From Deuterostichococcus epilithicus (taxonomy: Eukaryota; Chlorophyta; Trebouxiophyceae; Prasiolales; Stichococcaceae): a stretch of DNA of 64,000 nt. The notes below the pieces were generated by a model, which worked only from the letters and a program-made list of their open reading frames with translations, had not been told where the DNA came from and searched no databases. Position 1 is the stretch's first letter, and each line of letters opens with the position of its first letter. The position numbers and the translations under genes were made by a program. Shown one piece after another: positions 11,012 through 22,784 of the stretch. The DNA lies in contig JAVTLE010000021.1 in NCBI GenBank assembly GCA_033439295.1, positions 1,488,009 to 1,552,008 of the forward strand. The letters are read 5' to 3'.

Positions 11012-14000
11012 TCACGTCCGCGTGACGGCCCACACCTCCACCTGGCCGACAGTGAACTCGGGGGAGCCCGCCAGGCAGGGGTTGCCAAAGGTGGCGCTGA
11101 TGGCGGAGGAGCCGCGCAGCAGGTCCTCTGCGAGGAACAGCGCAAAGCCGCCGCCGCCGCCGACCGCCAGCGACTCTGGCGTCGCGAACTGGAAGTAGTC
11201 GTTGCGATCGTCGGTCGCAGACCGCTGCCACCGCCACGCCACCTGGTGCGGCTGCATTGGACATGCAAGTCGATGTGAGCCACCCGTGAAATGCTGCCGA
11301 AGCACTGTTTTGGCGGCAACATTTGTCCTTGGGCAGCTCTACTGGGCGCCCACAGAGTGAGGCGAAGTCTGACGGACCCGTTGAGGCAGCGGTCAGGTGA
11401 ATAGACTCAGTGTGACAGGCAGAGCAGGCTGCTGTTGACAGGCGCGTCAGGCGCTCGAGCGCGCCTGCAGTTGGAAGACGAACGTTTCGCCTGTGCCGTA
11501 GTAGCGCGTGGCCACCCGCCAGCCCTCCGACGTGAAGCTGCCAAACACATGGCCGGCGGAGTCCCGCACAACCAGCAGCGTGGGCGCCGCCAGCGACCTG
11601 CGACAGCTCATCGGTCTCGCTCTGTGAGGTCTGACAGCCGGCGGCGTCAGAACACGATGCACAGCAGGCGCGGTCGTATGTGCCCTGGCACCCCCGGACG
11701 CATTCTGCAACGCTGGAGTCGCTGCGTCATTTAAAATTGCTTTGCTGAAAGAATGGGAAACCCTGAAACTGCGCCTGTGAAAGACCCACCGGCGGAAGAG
11801 GGTCTGCAGGCTGATGCCGTGGCGCGCGGTGCTGTACAGCAGGTGCCAGCCGCACATGCGGAAGCGCGCCGGCAGCGCCCCCGCCAGCGCTCGCGCCTGC
11901 TCCCCCGACAGGATGCCCGACCGCTCGTTCATTGCCGGCGGCAGCTCTGCACCGTAGCAGGTGACCAACAGGTCACACAGGCTGCCTGCCCGTGACAACG
12001 CAGTCGCCTGCCCCGTGCACTGCCTCCGGCATGGCTGCGGGTGCTGCGGTTTTGATGACTGGCTGTCGACAGTATGCAGCGTGCCGGTCACATGTCAGCG
12101 CTGAGCTGCAAGGGGAACCTCTCAGCGCCAGTGGGCCAGTGCCGATGGGTGTCGAGATACCCATCTGCAAATTCCGACAGAGGGGAGTCCCTTTTCGCGT
12201 TCTCCTTTGGGATTTTGTTCACCTGTGGGACGCATGTGGTCGGGGGCAGCCAGCTCCAGGTCCAGGGCACTGAAAACGCGCGCCGTGAGAGAGCGCCCGT
12301 CTGCCCGCGGCTGCACCGCAAGGCTCCGCAGCTGCACTGGTGCCTGGCAGCCGCTGCACAGCCGCACCTCCTGCGCCCCTGCATCGCCCCAAATATGTAC
12401 GGCATCAGATCGCCGGTCGAGTGCAAACCTGTCACCATGTCGTGACGGCTGATCCGACATGTAGCACATGAACACGGCGCGAGACTGCAAGGTGCTTGGC
12501 CCGAGCAACCTGCTGCCACGAATCGGGAAGGAACGACACGCACAGCGGAGGAGGCGGTCGCGTGCAGTGGTGTTTCTCAGCGCTGCTTCAGCGACCAGCA
12601 GCCGTTCCTGTCTCACCAATTGGTTACAAGTCACCTGCGAAGGCTGCCTCGCAAAGCGGTGGCGGCGCCACGCCTCGCACGCTGGCAGCGGCCGCCCACC
12701 GCTGCGTCTGCTTGGCGATGAATGCGCGCGCCGGCAGGCCCGACTCAAATGCCAGCCGCCGCATGTGCCCGAACTCATCCGCCCAAGCAATGTCCCACGC
12801 CTGCATCGGAGTCAGCAGTTGGCTGGCCGCCTGCTGTGTGCCAGGGCTCGTACCATTGCAAAATCGAGTATGCAATTGGCAGGAGGCAACTCCATGGACA
12901 GAACGAGCGATGGAGTCACGGTGAAACATCTTCGAAGCAAACCTGCAGCTCAGGCGGGTCCTGGGGTCCGCCGTACGGAGTGGGTCCGCTGCCGCCGCCG
13001 GGCCCGGCAGCGGCAAACGCGGGGCCGCCCAGCCGGCTGGTGCTGCCGTCGCGCCCTGCTGCCTGGCGCCCCGCTTGCCGTCCGCGTCCGGCGCCTCCAA
13101 CGCCTCGTCGGAGCTGCCGTCCTCTTCCAGGCTGTGCATGATGGTCGTCATGCTGCATGGCAGCGATGCGGCAGGGTCAGGCCGCGCGGCACTGGCGGGA
13201 TGCAGTAAGGCTGTGCGACGGGATGCCGATCGGGCCTTGCGAGGTGGCAACCTGGTGCAGTTGTTGCTGCGCGGCAGCATTGGCACGGTAACGCTGCGCA
13301 GCGGCACAGCAGCCTGAGTGGCGATGCTCCCAGGCGCAAAGCACAGAGCATGTCAGCAGCGACACGCGGCGCACCACCCGGCTGAGCCAGGCCGGCTGCT
13401 TCGAGGAGGGCGCACAAGTGGCGCAGCCTTGCGCTTGCGGGAAGTCACAGCTTGCAGCAGCGGACCAGCAGGTGTCCGCAGGCCAGGGAGTGTTCGGGGC
13501 AAAGGCGGAGGGACGCTCGCTCACATGTTGGTGAAGCCCAAGCCGGAAGCGGGGGGGCTGTCGGCGGCGGCATCACCCGAGCCGCTGCCGCTGGTGCGGA
13601 CCCTCTGCGCCAGCCAGCTGGCCGCGCCCGACAGCACACCGCCACGGCCGCTGGGGTCCACCCTCGCCCCCGAGGCGTCAGCATCGACGCCGCCGCCGGC
13701 GCCGCCGTCCGCCCCGTGCTGCAGCTGCGCCACGTCTCCTGCCTGCGCCATTGCAGGAGCTGGATCGGCGTGCTGTTCAAGGGCGACGATGCTGCCTTGC
13801 TACTGCTTTGCTGGCGACGGCCGACAGCTGCAGCGTCCGCATGCAGTTGCCACGTTGCTACCTGGAGCGCGCGAATGCCGAGGTAGTCTGCGGCCGAGAC
13901 CCGGGCATGCGTCTGCACGAAGTGCAAGTCGTCGCCCGCAACCAGTATCGTGCCAGGCACCTGCACCATTGGGCGAACACATTGCCAGCGTCAGCCGTCG

Positions 14001-14660
14001 TGCTCAGCTGTCTCTCGAATGAATGGGCAGGCGATGGCTATCGGCGGCCTGTGACTCACGAAGGTCATGCCATGACAGAGCAATTGCGGGCTGGTTGCAG
14101 CAACCTCTCTGCACCTTGCTGTTATTGACATGCAGCCACAGCGGGTGACTGTCGTCGAGTGCCGTCAGCACCAGGTGTTGCGGCTGCGCAGCGCCGTTGC
14201 TGGCCCGACCATCGACTGCCTGCTGCAGCGGCGGTACGCCGCCATTCTCCTGTCGCAGCTGCGCTGGGGGAGAAACATCCACGCCCGCCTGAGTTGCCCG
14301 CAGTCGCACTGCCTCGTAGTCTCGAAGCAACAACCTCTCCCTGCAGCGGTGAGCTTCGACCTGCAAAGCCGTCAAGAGTGCCATCAGCGCAGTGCCATGT
14401 TGCATCCGGCAGTGCACGTGATGGAAGGCGCTGCTGCTGATCATTCGTGATGCGCACTAACGAGTTTCAGCCAAAGCGACCGATGCATGAAAGCTATTTA
14501 AATGCATTGTGCGTGATGTGCGTGTGGTGCAAGTGTAAGTGCACACGCTGAGAGGCCAGGCGCATGGGGTATGTGCAATCACCCTAGCAAGGGCGACGCT
14601 CAGCGACTTCTGCGCCTCTAACAGTCGAGCTTCAAGATCCTCAATACGTCTGCTAGTCAT
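11012..14660 (-). CDS. TLDc-domain protein (OXR1/NCOA7-like) with N-terminal coiled coil
   Basis: The C-terminal part is a TLDc domain, found in oxidation-resistance proteins that in animals and yeast bind the V-ATPase. Blocks on the minus strand are LPARFRMCGWHLLYSTARHG, LLVVRDSAGHVFGSFTSEGW with RVATRYYGTGETFVFQL, then the last exon with RNDYFQFATPESLAVGGGGG and ATFGNPCLAGSPEFTVGQVE, stop at 11012-11014. The likely start is ATG 14658-14660, giving MTSRRIEDLEARLLEAQKSL, a coiled-coil helix that appears to continue in the next exon (EAHRCRERLLLRDYEAVRLR). In between are HPLWLHVNN, VQVPGTILVAGDDLHFVQTH and low-complexity Gly/Ser/Ala linkers. I do not recognise the middle region. Exon joins between 12600 and 14000 are tentative; the TLDc call is firm. 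Confidence 0.82.
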
Positions 14661-15383
14661 GCGGGCTCATCACCGCCGTCCAGGCCACAGCAATAGCAAA
14701 CTCTTACGTCGTATGTACACAGAACCTTGCTTCAGACCGCAGGCTTGCGGTATCACGATTGCTTCATCAGCGGACCATTCGCAATCAAGCGATTGCACAC
14801 AGCGAAAGCGCTGAAAACACACAAAACTCGCATGTGCATGTCTTTTCGCCCGTACGTGTGAGCAGCTTCCTGCAGCCAAGGACCGGGGTGATGGCGGAGA
14901 CAGCGCGCGCAAGTCCACATTCAAACCCGCACTTGCACTGCGCAAATACGTGTCTTTGCTGTCCGCATCTTTAGCTTGTGCAGCGTTGCAGAATTGGGTC
15001 AGTTTGCTTGTCCTTGGTATTTCTTTTTTTTTCAACTTTCCAACGTCACAGTTTCGACAGCAAATTGGTTCACTTTGCGAGGTGCAGCGCTCGTACCACG
15101 GATGTGGCTGGCTGCCAGCGGCGCAGTCGACTCATGCTGGGCAGCCTGAGACGCTCAGCGTCTCGACAGTGTCAGCTCACTGCGACCATCGCGCGTGAGT
15201 GACTGACATCTTCATGCATTATTGCATGCATTGTCGCATGCATTATCTTCCTTCAAAATCCGTTGTCCAGGGAGAATATCGGGTGTCGTTGACAACCGAT
15301 CTGTCGAAGCAGGTGCTCTGCAAACGAACGGAGGTCCCCAGAACAGCTGCCTGCTGCGCGGCGGTCTCGGCGCATCGGCCAGC
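14661..15383. promoter_or_regulatory. Divergent intergenic promoter region (TLDc gene / Twinkle)
   Basis: 723 bases between outward-facing genes. It contains the three phased ATGCATT motifs at 15214-15244 and a T-rich stretch near 15025. No coding feature was recognised. Confidence 0.45.
15214..15244. repeat. Three ATGCATT motifs at exact 12-bp spacing
   Basis: ATGCATT (containing the palindrome ATGCAT) begins at 15214, 15226 and 15238, with GC preceding copies two and three. It lies 140-170 bases upstream of the Twinkle ATG and could be a repeated regulatory site or a small tandem repeat. Confidence 0.75.
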
Positions 15384-18300
15384 ATGGTATGTCAGCTGCC
15401 TGGGCCGCGCTCAGTGCTGCAGCACCCTCTGCGTTCGCAGTGGCGGACTCTCCACACCCGCTGCGGTGCAGCGCGGCCGGATACTGCAGGCAGGCCATCC
15501 ACTGCCCCGAGCCAACAGGAAAGCATCTCCGGCGGCCGTGCTGCAGAGGCACCCGCTGGCCGGCAGCAGCGCTCGGCGGCATCTCAGGCATCGTCGTCTG
15601 CACCCTGGGACAAGCAGCAGATTAAGCAACCTGAGCAGCCGGAGCAGACGCGACCGTTGCGGCAGCAGCCGCCGCCACCGCAGCGGCAGCAACATCAGCG
15701 GCAGCATCCACCGCAGCAGCGGCAGCAGTCGACGCCGCAGCAGCAACAGCCGCTTCAACAGCAGCCGCCACGACAAGCTACAGCCGCTACTGCCGGTCAG
15801 AGCGCTACTGGCGTGCCAGCGAAGCGCGGCCGAGGCAGACCGCTGCAGGTTGCCGCACCGCAGGCACCCGGAAGTGATGCGCTGGTCAGCGCTGGCCGAG
15901 CGCAAGGCTCGGCGTGGGATGTGGCGCCGCCCGCCCCTTCTGCAGCCGCCCAGCTGCCTTCCACCAATGGCATCGCTGCGGCTGAACCAAGCCATCTGCA
16001 GCAGAGTGTCAGCAACCAGCCGCATGCAGCAGGCAGCAGCCTTGGCAGCGGCGTGCTGCCGCCAGCGGCGCCGGATCTGCTGGCAGCTGGCGGCGACATG
16101 GCCACAGCAGCCAACCGGCAGCCCTCGCCCCCAGCACTGGGCAGCCAGCCGGGTCCGGCAGTCAACGGCGCTGCTGTCAACGGCGCTGCAGATGGCCCAG
16201 CGGCTTGGGTGGCAGCTGATGGATCAGCGGCACATGGCCTTGCGGCACTGCCAGAACTGCCAGGCGTGTCGTTAGCAGGCAATGGTGCGGCTGCACAGCC
16301 GCTGCCGCCAAGGAGCGCGGCTGCCACGCTGTCGGCGAGTCCCCGCACGATGCCGGCAGCAGGAACCGCAGCAGCAGGCATGCCGCCGCCGGGGGCTGCG
16401 CCACTGCGGGACCTGCTGCAGGAGCGCAGCATCGTGCTGCGCAACTACAGCCCTGGGCAGTACACACACCTCGACTGCCCACAGTGCCATGGTGGGTGTT
16501 CCGAATCGTCCTTCCCAGTCCGCAACGCCCCTCGCGGAGTGCTGCGTTCCTTGCCTGTCGATGCACAGATCAGATGATACCATCCTGTAATCATGTAATG
16601 CCACAGTATGTCGGTTCTGCAGGTGGCAACAGCAACGACCACGATTTCACCGTCAACATCGCCGCTGACGGCCAGTCGGCGCAGTGGCTGTGCTTCCGCG
16701 GCAGCTGCGGCTTCAAGGGCGGCGTGACCGTTGGGGGCGCCCCCCGGCCTGCTAAGCTGCAGACAGGTGGGTGGTCGTCCAGGTTCGACTGTCACACTGT
16801 CTTGCATGCCGAACATGGCCTGTGCAATTTTCAAGATCGAATGTCTCTATGTCCTGCATGCCTCCGGCTGGCATCTTGTCAACACCATGTTGCAGCCGAT
16901 GCGGCCAATGCACGGCTGAAATAATTGCTGCACTGCATGCTTTCAGCTCCTGATGCAGTGAGCTGAGCTTGCACTACTCGCAACATCCAGGTGACAGTCG
17001 GCAGGCCGACGCTTCAACGAGGCATGTGCAGCCGAAGCCGCAGTGGCGGCCGCTTGGCACAGAGGTGCTGGAGTTTTTCAAGCAGCGCGGCATCTCTGCC
17101 GAGACTCTGCAGGTAAAGGCGCCGGGCCGGGCCGCCTGTGCAAACCTCTCGTCATCGTGGGCCTCTGAACACGCGCAGCCATTGCGAGGAACCTGTCGCT
17201 CTCGCCAGCTTTGTCATTCTGCCGACCACAGAAGGGGTTGCCTGAAGCGATGGTGACGCCGTGATGCCCTGACGCTGTGGTTGACCTGCAGCGCAATGGC
17301 ATCATGGAGGAGCCGTTGCGCTGGAGCGCCGGCGGCGCGCCGGTGACCTCGATCGCCTTTCCCTACACCCGCGGCAGCCAGCTGCTCAATGTCAAGTACC
17401 GCACCCTCGACAAGAAGTTCCGGCAGGTAATTCCAACTTGTTTGGGATTCTGTGACCCATTGCGAGGTTCGAGCCCAGCAAGCTGTACCCTGATCGTGTG
17501 GGGGAGGGCGTCGGGAAGGGCGGCAATCTGACCAGGCCCGGTGAATGAGCTCCTTCCGCAATCTGCGCGAGCGCCCACGCAGGGCTGCACACAAGCTAGC
17601 AGCTGCATATTGCTTATGTGCAGACTGCAGACTGAAAAGGCTGCTCGCCTGCGGCTCCTATCCGCTCGTCGGTGGTTTGCCTGCTGTGATGGATGTCCAG
17701 CGAGGTTGCGAGCGCGCCGGTGCTGCGCCGCCGCAGGTCAAGGGCGCGGAGAAGGTGCTGTTCGGGCTGAACGACATCAAGGGCGCGGCAGAAATCATCA
17801 TCGTGGAGGGCGAAATGGACAAGCTGGCCCTTGAGGAGGCCGGCTTCCGCAATGTGGTACGTGCTGCAACAGGCAGTTTCCTTGTTGACCTACCGAGGCA
17901 CGTCCTGTGCGGCTGGCGCTGGTCGGGCAGCCTCGTCTGGGAGCTGGGGTCTGGGGGTGTCAGTTGTCTGCCAGGATCCCGGCTGAGATGCACAGTGGGT
18001 TCTTGCCTGATTTTTCCTATCTCAAGATGTTCTGATACTCGGCTGGAGCCCCATCCGGCTGATCGGGGTGGGTGTCCGCGGGCAGGTGTCGGTGCCGGAC
18101 GGCGCGCCACAGCGGGCGAAAGAGGGCGCGCTGCCACCGCCGGAGCAGGACGTCAAGTACAGCTACCTGTGGAACTGCCGGGGTGCGCTTTGCCGTGGCT
18201 GCTTCGTCACACCTGTTGCAGCAAGCTTGGCGCTGACACCACGCTGGTGGGCAGCTGTGTGTCATCGTCCGGGACTGGCTCGGGTGCAGGTGTTTGAGGG

Positions 18301-21300
18301 CTGTCTCATACATTGTCTGTGCGGGTAAAAAAATGCCGCCGCCAGCCCTGCTGTGCACAGGCGCAGTCCATGTCAGCATCGTGTCTGCTGTCAGTGCCGC
18401 TCCTGGGATCTCCCAGCCCGCGTGTTGTGCTGTGTATGCAAGCCACCCTGGGACGCTGCTGTTGCAGGCGAGCTGGACTCGGCGGCCAAGATCGTGATCG
18501 CGACCGACAACGACGCCCCCGGGCAGGCGCTGGCTGAGGAGCTGTCCCGCCGCCTGGGCCGGGAGCGCTGCTGGCGCGTGCGCTGGCCCGGCGCCGGCGG
18601 CGGCGACGCCGCTGACGAGGCGGCGGCGGATGCCAGGTTCCGTAAGGATGCGAACCAGGTGCTCATGGCGGACGGCGCCGATGCGCTGCGGGACTGCATC
18701 GACACCGCGGAGCCGTACCCAATACGCGGCCTGTTCAGGTGCGCCTTTTCGAGCTTGTACCCATGAGCGCTGACCTTACATCCCTGCTGAATGTGCTGGT
18801 CTTGAATGCCGGGGCTCGAGGCAGCTGCGGCACTTCTGCACACGCCGAGCTGCACCATGGCTGCACACATTGCATCTGTCATCATCCTGATCAATGCTGG
18901 CTTGCATACAGGTTCTCGGACTTTTGGGATGAGATCAAGGCGTACCACGGCATGCAGCAGACAAGCGATATCGCCGTGTCCACCGGCTGGAAGTCCCTCG
19001 ACGAGTTCTACAGGGTGTGCAACTGTCGTATTGCTGCCAGTCTGCCTGCAGATACAGCCGCCTTTGGAGTTGTTGAGCTGTTCTATGCCTTCAGCTGCAG
19101 CGTGAATGTCCGGTGAACGTTCAGCATTTTTTTGGCTGGGCGTGACCATGGCCACACTGCGATCCTTAAAAGCTTCCCGCCTGCGCAGGTCGTGCCGGGG
19201 GAGCTGACGATCATCACAGGCGTGCCCAACTCTGGCAAGTCGGAATGGATCGACGCACTACTGTGCAACCTGACGCACCAGCACGGCTGGAGTTTTGCGC
19301 TCTGCTCCATGGAGAAGAAGGTATCGCTCCTCACGTATCCAGCTGTCTTCTGCACTTGTCAATCTTTGGGTGTCGTGAAGCCTGCAGGTTCAGGCACTTT
19401 CGTCCTGCCAGCGCGACTTCTGTACCTGGGGCGCTCTGTCGACCAGTTTCGGATGCGCTGCAAGCTCGTCAGACAAGTCAACGCCGAGAAAGCCTGGAGG
19501 CTACCGCACTGCAGCAACTTCGGCGTACCGCCCTCTCACCAAAGCATCCCGCTGCCGCCGCAGGTGACGGACCACGCGCGGCAGCTGCTGGAGAAGCACC
19601 TCGGCATGCCCTTCCTCAACGCTGGCTACTCGGGGCCTTCAGCGCGCATGAACCTGGCCCAGGTCCGTCCTTTTCCAGTGCCGCCGCCGCGTGCCGCATG
19701 TCCGTGACAACCTGCGCGTTCCTTGCGAAACATGCCGGCTGTCCCCACGAACAAGCGTGCAACTGCCATCGCCCGCCTGCCCAGAACCCAGACGGAAGCC
19801 AAGACGCCCTGGGTGGTGCCTGGGCCAGGGTCGTTGTACATGTTCAGAGTCAAGTTGTGGTCCGGCGTGCGCAGGTGGAGGCGGGCATGCAGTGGCTGGA
19901 CGACTGCTTCCACCTGATCCGCTGCCAGGACGACGAGCTGCCCAGCATCGACTGGGTGCTGGACCTCGCCCGCGCCGCCGTGCTGCGGTGGGCTGCTGCC
20001 TCACCTTGCAAAGCTGCTGACGCCATTTGCAGCTGCGTCTGCCAACTTTTTCTAGGATGTGTCAGGCTTGCCGCCCTCAGTTGCGCAGGCGCAGCGCATG
20101 CTTCGTGTCTCGCGGTGGGAATTTCTCCAGTCGCTTGTCGTTGGCGGCTGGCGTGCCCGAGCCACGGCTACCAGAGCTTGCTCGCGCCAACCCTGTGGTG
20201 CCCCGCAGCATGGCACTCGAGCCATGCAGGGCTGCAGCGCGACCTCGCACATGCACCCTATATGCTCAACACACAGGGGCGAGCTTTTCGTCGTGCACTA
20301 GGAGTCCTCCGAAACCGACCCTCTGGCATGCTTGTGCAGGTACGGCATCCGCGGCCTGGTGATCGACCCGTACAACGAGCTGGACCACCAGCGGCCCACC
20401 GCGATGTCCGAGACCGAGTACGTGTCACAGATGCTGACCAAGATCAAGCGCTTTGCGCAGCACCACGACGTGCACGTCTGGTGCGCGCCCCTGTTGTCGT
20501 CACGCGCAATTGTACTCCCTCCTCCTGAACCCCGATGTCAGCATCGAGACATGTGCCGCTTGGGTGCGCACACATGAGGTGTTTGTAAAACTCCTTTTTA
20601 AGAGAACTACAATTATAGAAAGCAAAAAGGAAGCAAAAGCGAACAAAAGCTGCATGGTTCCTGGCTGCTGGTGCTGATTGATGGGCGCTTTCGCACAGGT
20701 TCGTGGCGCACCCACGGCAGATGCGGGACTGGAAGGGCGACCCGCCCAACCTGTACGACATCTCCGGCAGCGCGCACTTCATCAACAAGTGCGACAATGG
20801 CGTCGTCGTGCACCGCAACAACGACCCCAACAAGGGCCCACAGAGCGAGGTGCGGCATACAGTGGCAGCTTTTGGGCATTTCGGGGTCGGAGACATCGCA
20901 TGTGGTGCCACTGTGTGTTAGTGGGATTGATCTCGCTATCGAGGCGTTTTCTGACAGGATAGGTGCTGCTTGCATGGAAATGATGTCTGGCACAATGCGA
21001 GGCTTTGTGTCTCTGCAGGTGAACATCTTGGTGCGGAAAGTGCGCAACAAGGCGGCAGGCTCGATTGGTGAGTTGGCGTAGTAGTCATGCAAGCGCATTC
21101 TTGCAAGCCTGATGCAGCAAAATGCAATGGTAGTTACATGCGGCTCTTGTTCCAGTGTGCTGCCATACTGTGAAAACTGCTCGTGACTTCGAGGGTGTAT
21201 GGTGCCTTAGGGAACTGCTACCTCACATACGACAGGAAAACAGGTGAACCTTCTTGAACGATCCATGATCGACCTTGTGCAGCCAAGACTGCCTGCATGT

Positions 21301-21397
21301 CTGCGATGATACTTTGCGTCACCTAGTCATGTGACTTTTAATGCCGTCAAATGCTGCAGGCCGATACAGGGATGCAGAGTACCAGACGAATGCCTGA
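15384..21397 (+). CDS. TWINKLE: Organellar primase-helicase Twinkle
   Basis: Twinkle is a T7 gp4-like hexameric DNA primase-helicase of mitochondrial/plastid nucleoids. ATG 15384 is the first ATG in frame and starts a presequence-like segment (SQWRTLHTRC). A long Gln/Pro/Ala-rich linker and an AT-hook-like KRGRGRP (15823-15843) follow. Exon 1 ends at 16491 with CPQCH and exon 2 starts at 16623 and carries CFRGSC; together they form the zinc-binding primase module. TOPRIM motifs: EIIIVEGEMDKLALEEAGF, SAAKIVIATDNDAPGQALAE. Helicase: GELTIITGVPNSGKSEWIDA (Walker A), YGIRGLVIDPYNELDHQRPT (Walker B), HVWFVAHPRQM, then DISGSAHFINKCDNGVVVHR. The last small exon (21360-21397) encodes RYRDAEYQTNA. Retention of both primase and helicase motifs is the plant-type arrangement. 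Target organelle is not certain from the presequence. Confidence 0.95.
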
Positions 21398-21899
21398 TCA
21401 TTGCCAAGCGCGCATGCCGCCACTCCCTGGCTGGCTGCTCTTCCCTGACAGGTGAAGTCCTCGTCTACCTGCACGAATCTTGGCTGCTGGAATGGTTGTT
21501 TTTCTTTTCAAGCTCGCCGTTGGTCATGTTTTATTACACGTGGCCTCCAGCTGATTGGGCGCTGGTGCATGCCGTGCAGCGCAGTACATGGATGGCAGGC
21601 GCACCCTGCGAGCACAGCCTTTGGTTCTCCGGAGCGGGTTTGGCAGATGACGAGCAGGTTTTTAGGAGCCTTTCCGAGCTGGCATTGCTGGATAGGGTTG
21701 ATCGGCTGCAGTGCTTTTGTTGCAAAAGAAATGTTTTTTAGAGGTAGCTGTCTGGGTGATTGTGATTAAGACCTGTCAGCAATGTCTTCTGGCGGGAAAG
21801 GGCTGATGATGAAGTGACTGTTGCGACAGACGCAGCTGGCTCAGCACTCATTGATCGTCCTTTCCTTCGCCTCATGACCCTGCCATGCCAACGTAGAGC
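21398..21899. other. Intergenic region between Twinkle and NUDCD2-like gene
   Basis: About 500 bases between two genes on the same strand. Short frames here show no recognisable domain; it presumably contains the Twinkle 3' UTR and the next promoter. Confidence 0.45.
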
Positions 21900-22732
21900 A
21901 TGAGCGCTGGACTGCCTGGTGAGACTCGCCATCGCTTCGTGCACGGCGGCAGGACCATCTACGAGTGGGAGCAGACCCTTGAGGAAGTCGCTATTGACAT
22001 TCCGCTGCCGCCCGGCGCGACGAAGAAGGACCTGGCTGTGAAAATCACGAACGATCACCTCACCGTCGGACTCGTCGGCGTGCCACCCTACCTGGACGTA
22101 AGTCACAGATCGCGCGGGTGCCGGGTCGAGACATCCGCACTGGAACACATGTGACCTACCGATCTTCCGGTGCCGCAGGCGGACTTCCCGGCAAGAGTGA
22201 AGAGTGCCGACTCCTACTGGACACTTGGTGCGTGCCGGGCTTTTGACTAGCACAGCAGCTTTGGACTTGTGTGTACAACTCAGAGTCTCAAGCTAATGCT
22301 GTCGGGTGCAGACGGGGGCACACTGTCGCTGCAGCTGTGCAAATCCGTCAAGGTGAGCCTGCTGCGAGATAATTTCAAGATGTTGATGCACGGACGTGAT
22401 GTGGAGGCTACGGAGGACTGTGCAAACCCTTCATGCTGTTGCGCAGGCGGAGTTTTGGGGGTCGGCACTGGCTGGCCACGAGCTCGCGCCCGTGGAGCAA
22501 GGCGCCGAGCGTGAGAGTTTGATGCGACAGCGCTTTCAGGAAGAGGCAAGTGCCTTGCTCCACTCAGGGTGTCTTGCGCGCATGGGTGCTGCGGGCGCGA
22601 GCCATGTACGGAAAACGGATGTGCTCACCTGCAATCCTGCTGTGACTGCAGCACCCCGGCTTCGACTTTTCGAATGCGCGCTTCGAGGGCGAGGTGCCAG
22701 ATGCGCGCACGTTCATGGGTGGCATCTCCTGA
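21900..22732 (+). CDS. NUDCD2: NUDCD2-like CS (p23/NudC) domain protein
   Basis: Five exons (21900-22097, 22179-22227, 22312-22352, 22447-22545, 22652-22732) give 155 residues, the NUDCD2 size. NudC-like CS-domain proteins act as HSP90-linked co-chaperones. Exon 1 holds YEWEQTLEEVAIDIPLPPG and DLAVKITNDHLTVGLVG, the classic CS beta-sandwich start. Exons 2-4 continue with ADSYWTLDGGTLSLQLCKSV and AEFWGSALAGHELA. The end is MRQRFQEEHPGFDFSNARF and ARTFMGGIS, matching the conserved NUDCD2 tail. The last intron uses a GC donor (GAG|GCAAGT). The next gene starts only 53 bases downstream. Confidence 0.92.
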
Positions 22733-22784
22733 CGCCGCAAGCCTGCCGCACCCCCATGCAGCGAGGGCAAAGGCTCACAGCAGC

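Noticed and set aside
15222-15383. N-terminal extension of Twinkle upstream of 15384
   Set aside because: The open frame extends upstream, but contains no ATG before 15384 and overlaps the 12-bp repeat; it reads as 5' UTR.
17465-17485. GGTTCGAGCCC resembling a tRNA B box inside a Twinkle intron
   Set aside because: The flanking bases do not form a T-arm stem, and no A box or acceptor stem is found at the right distance.
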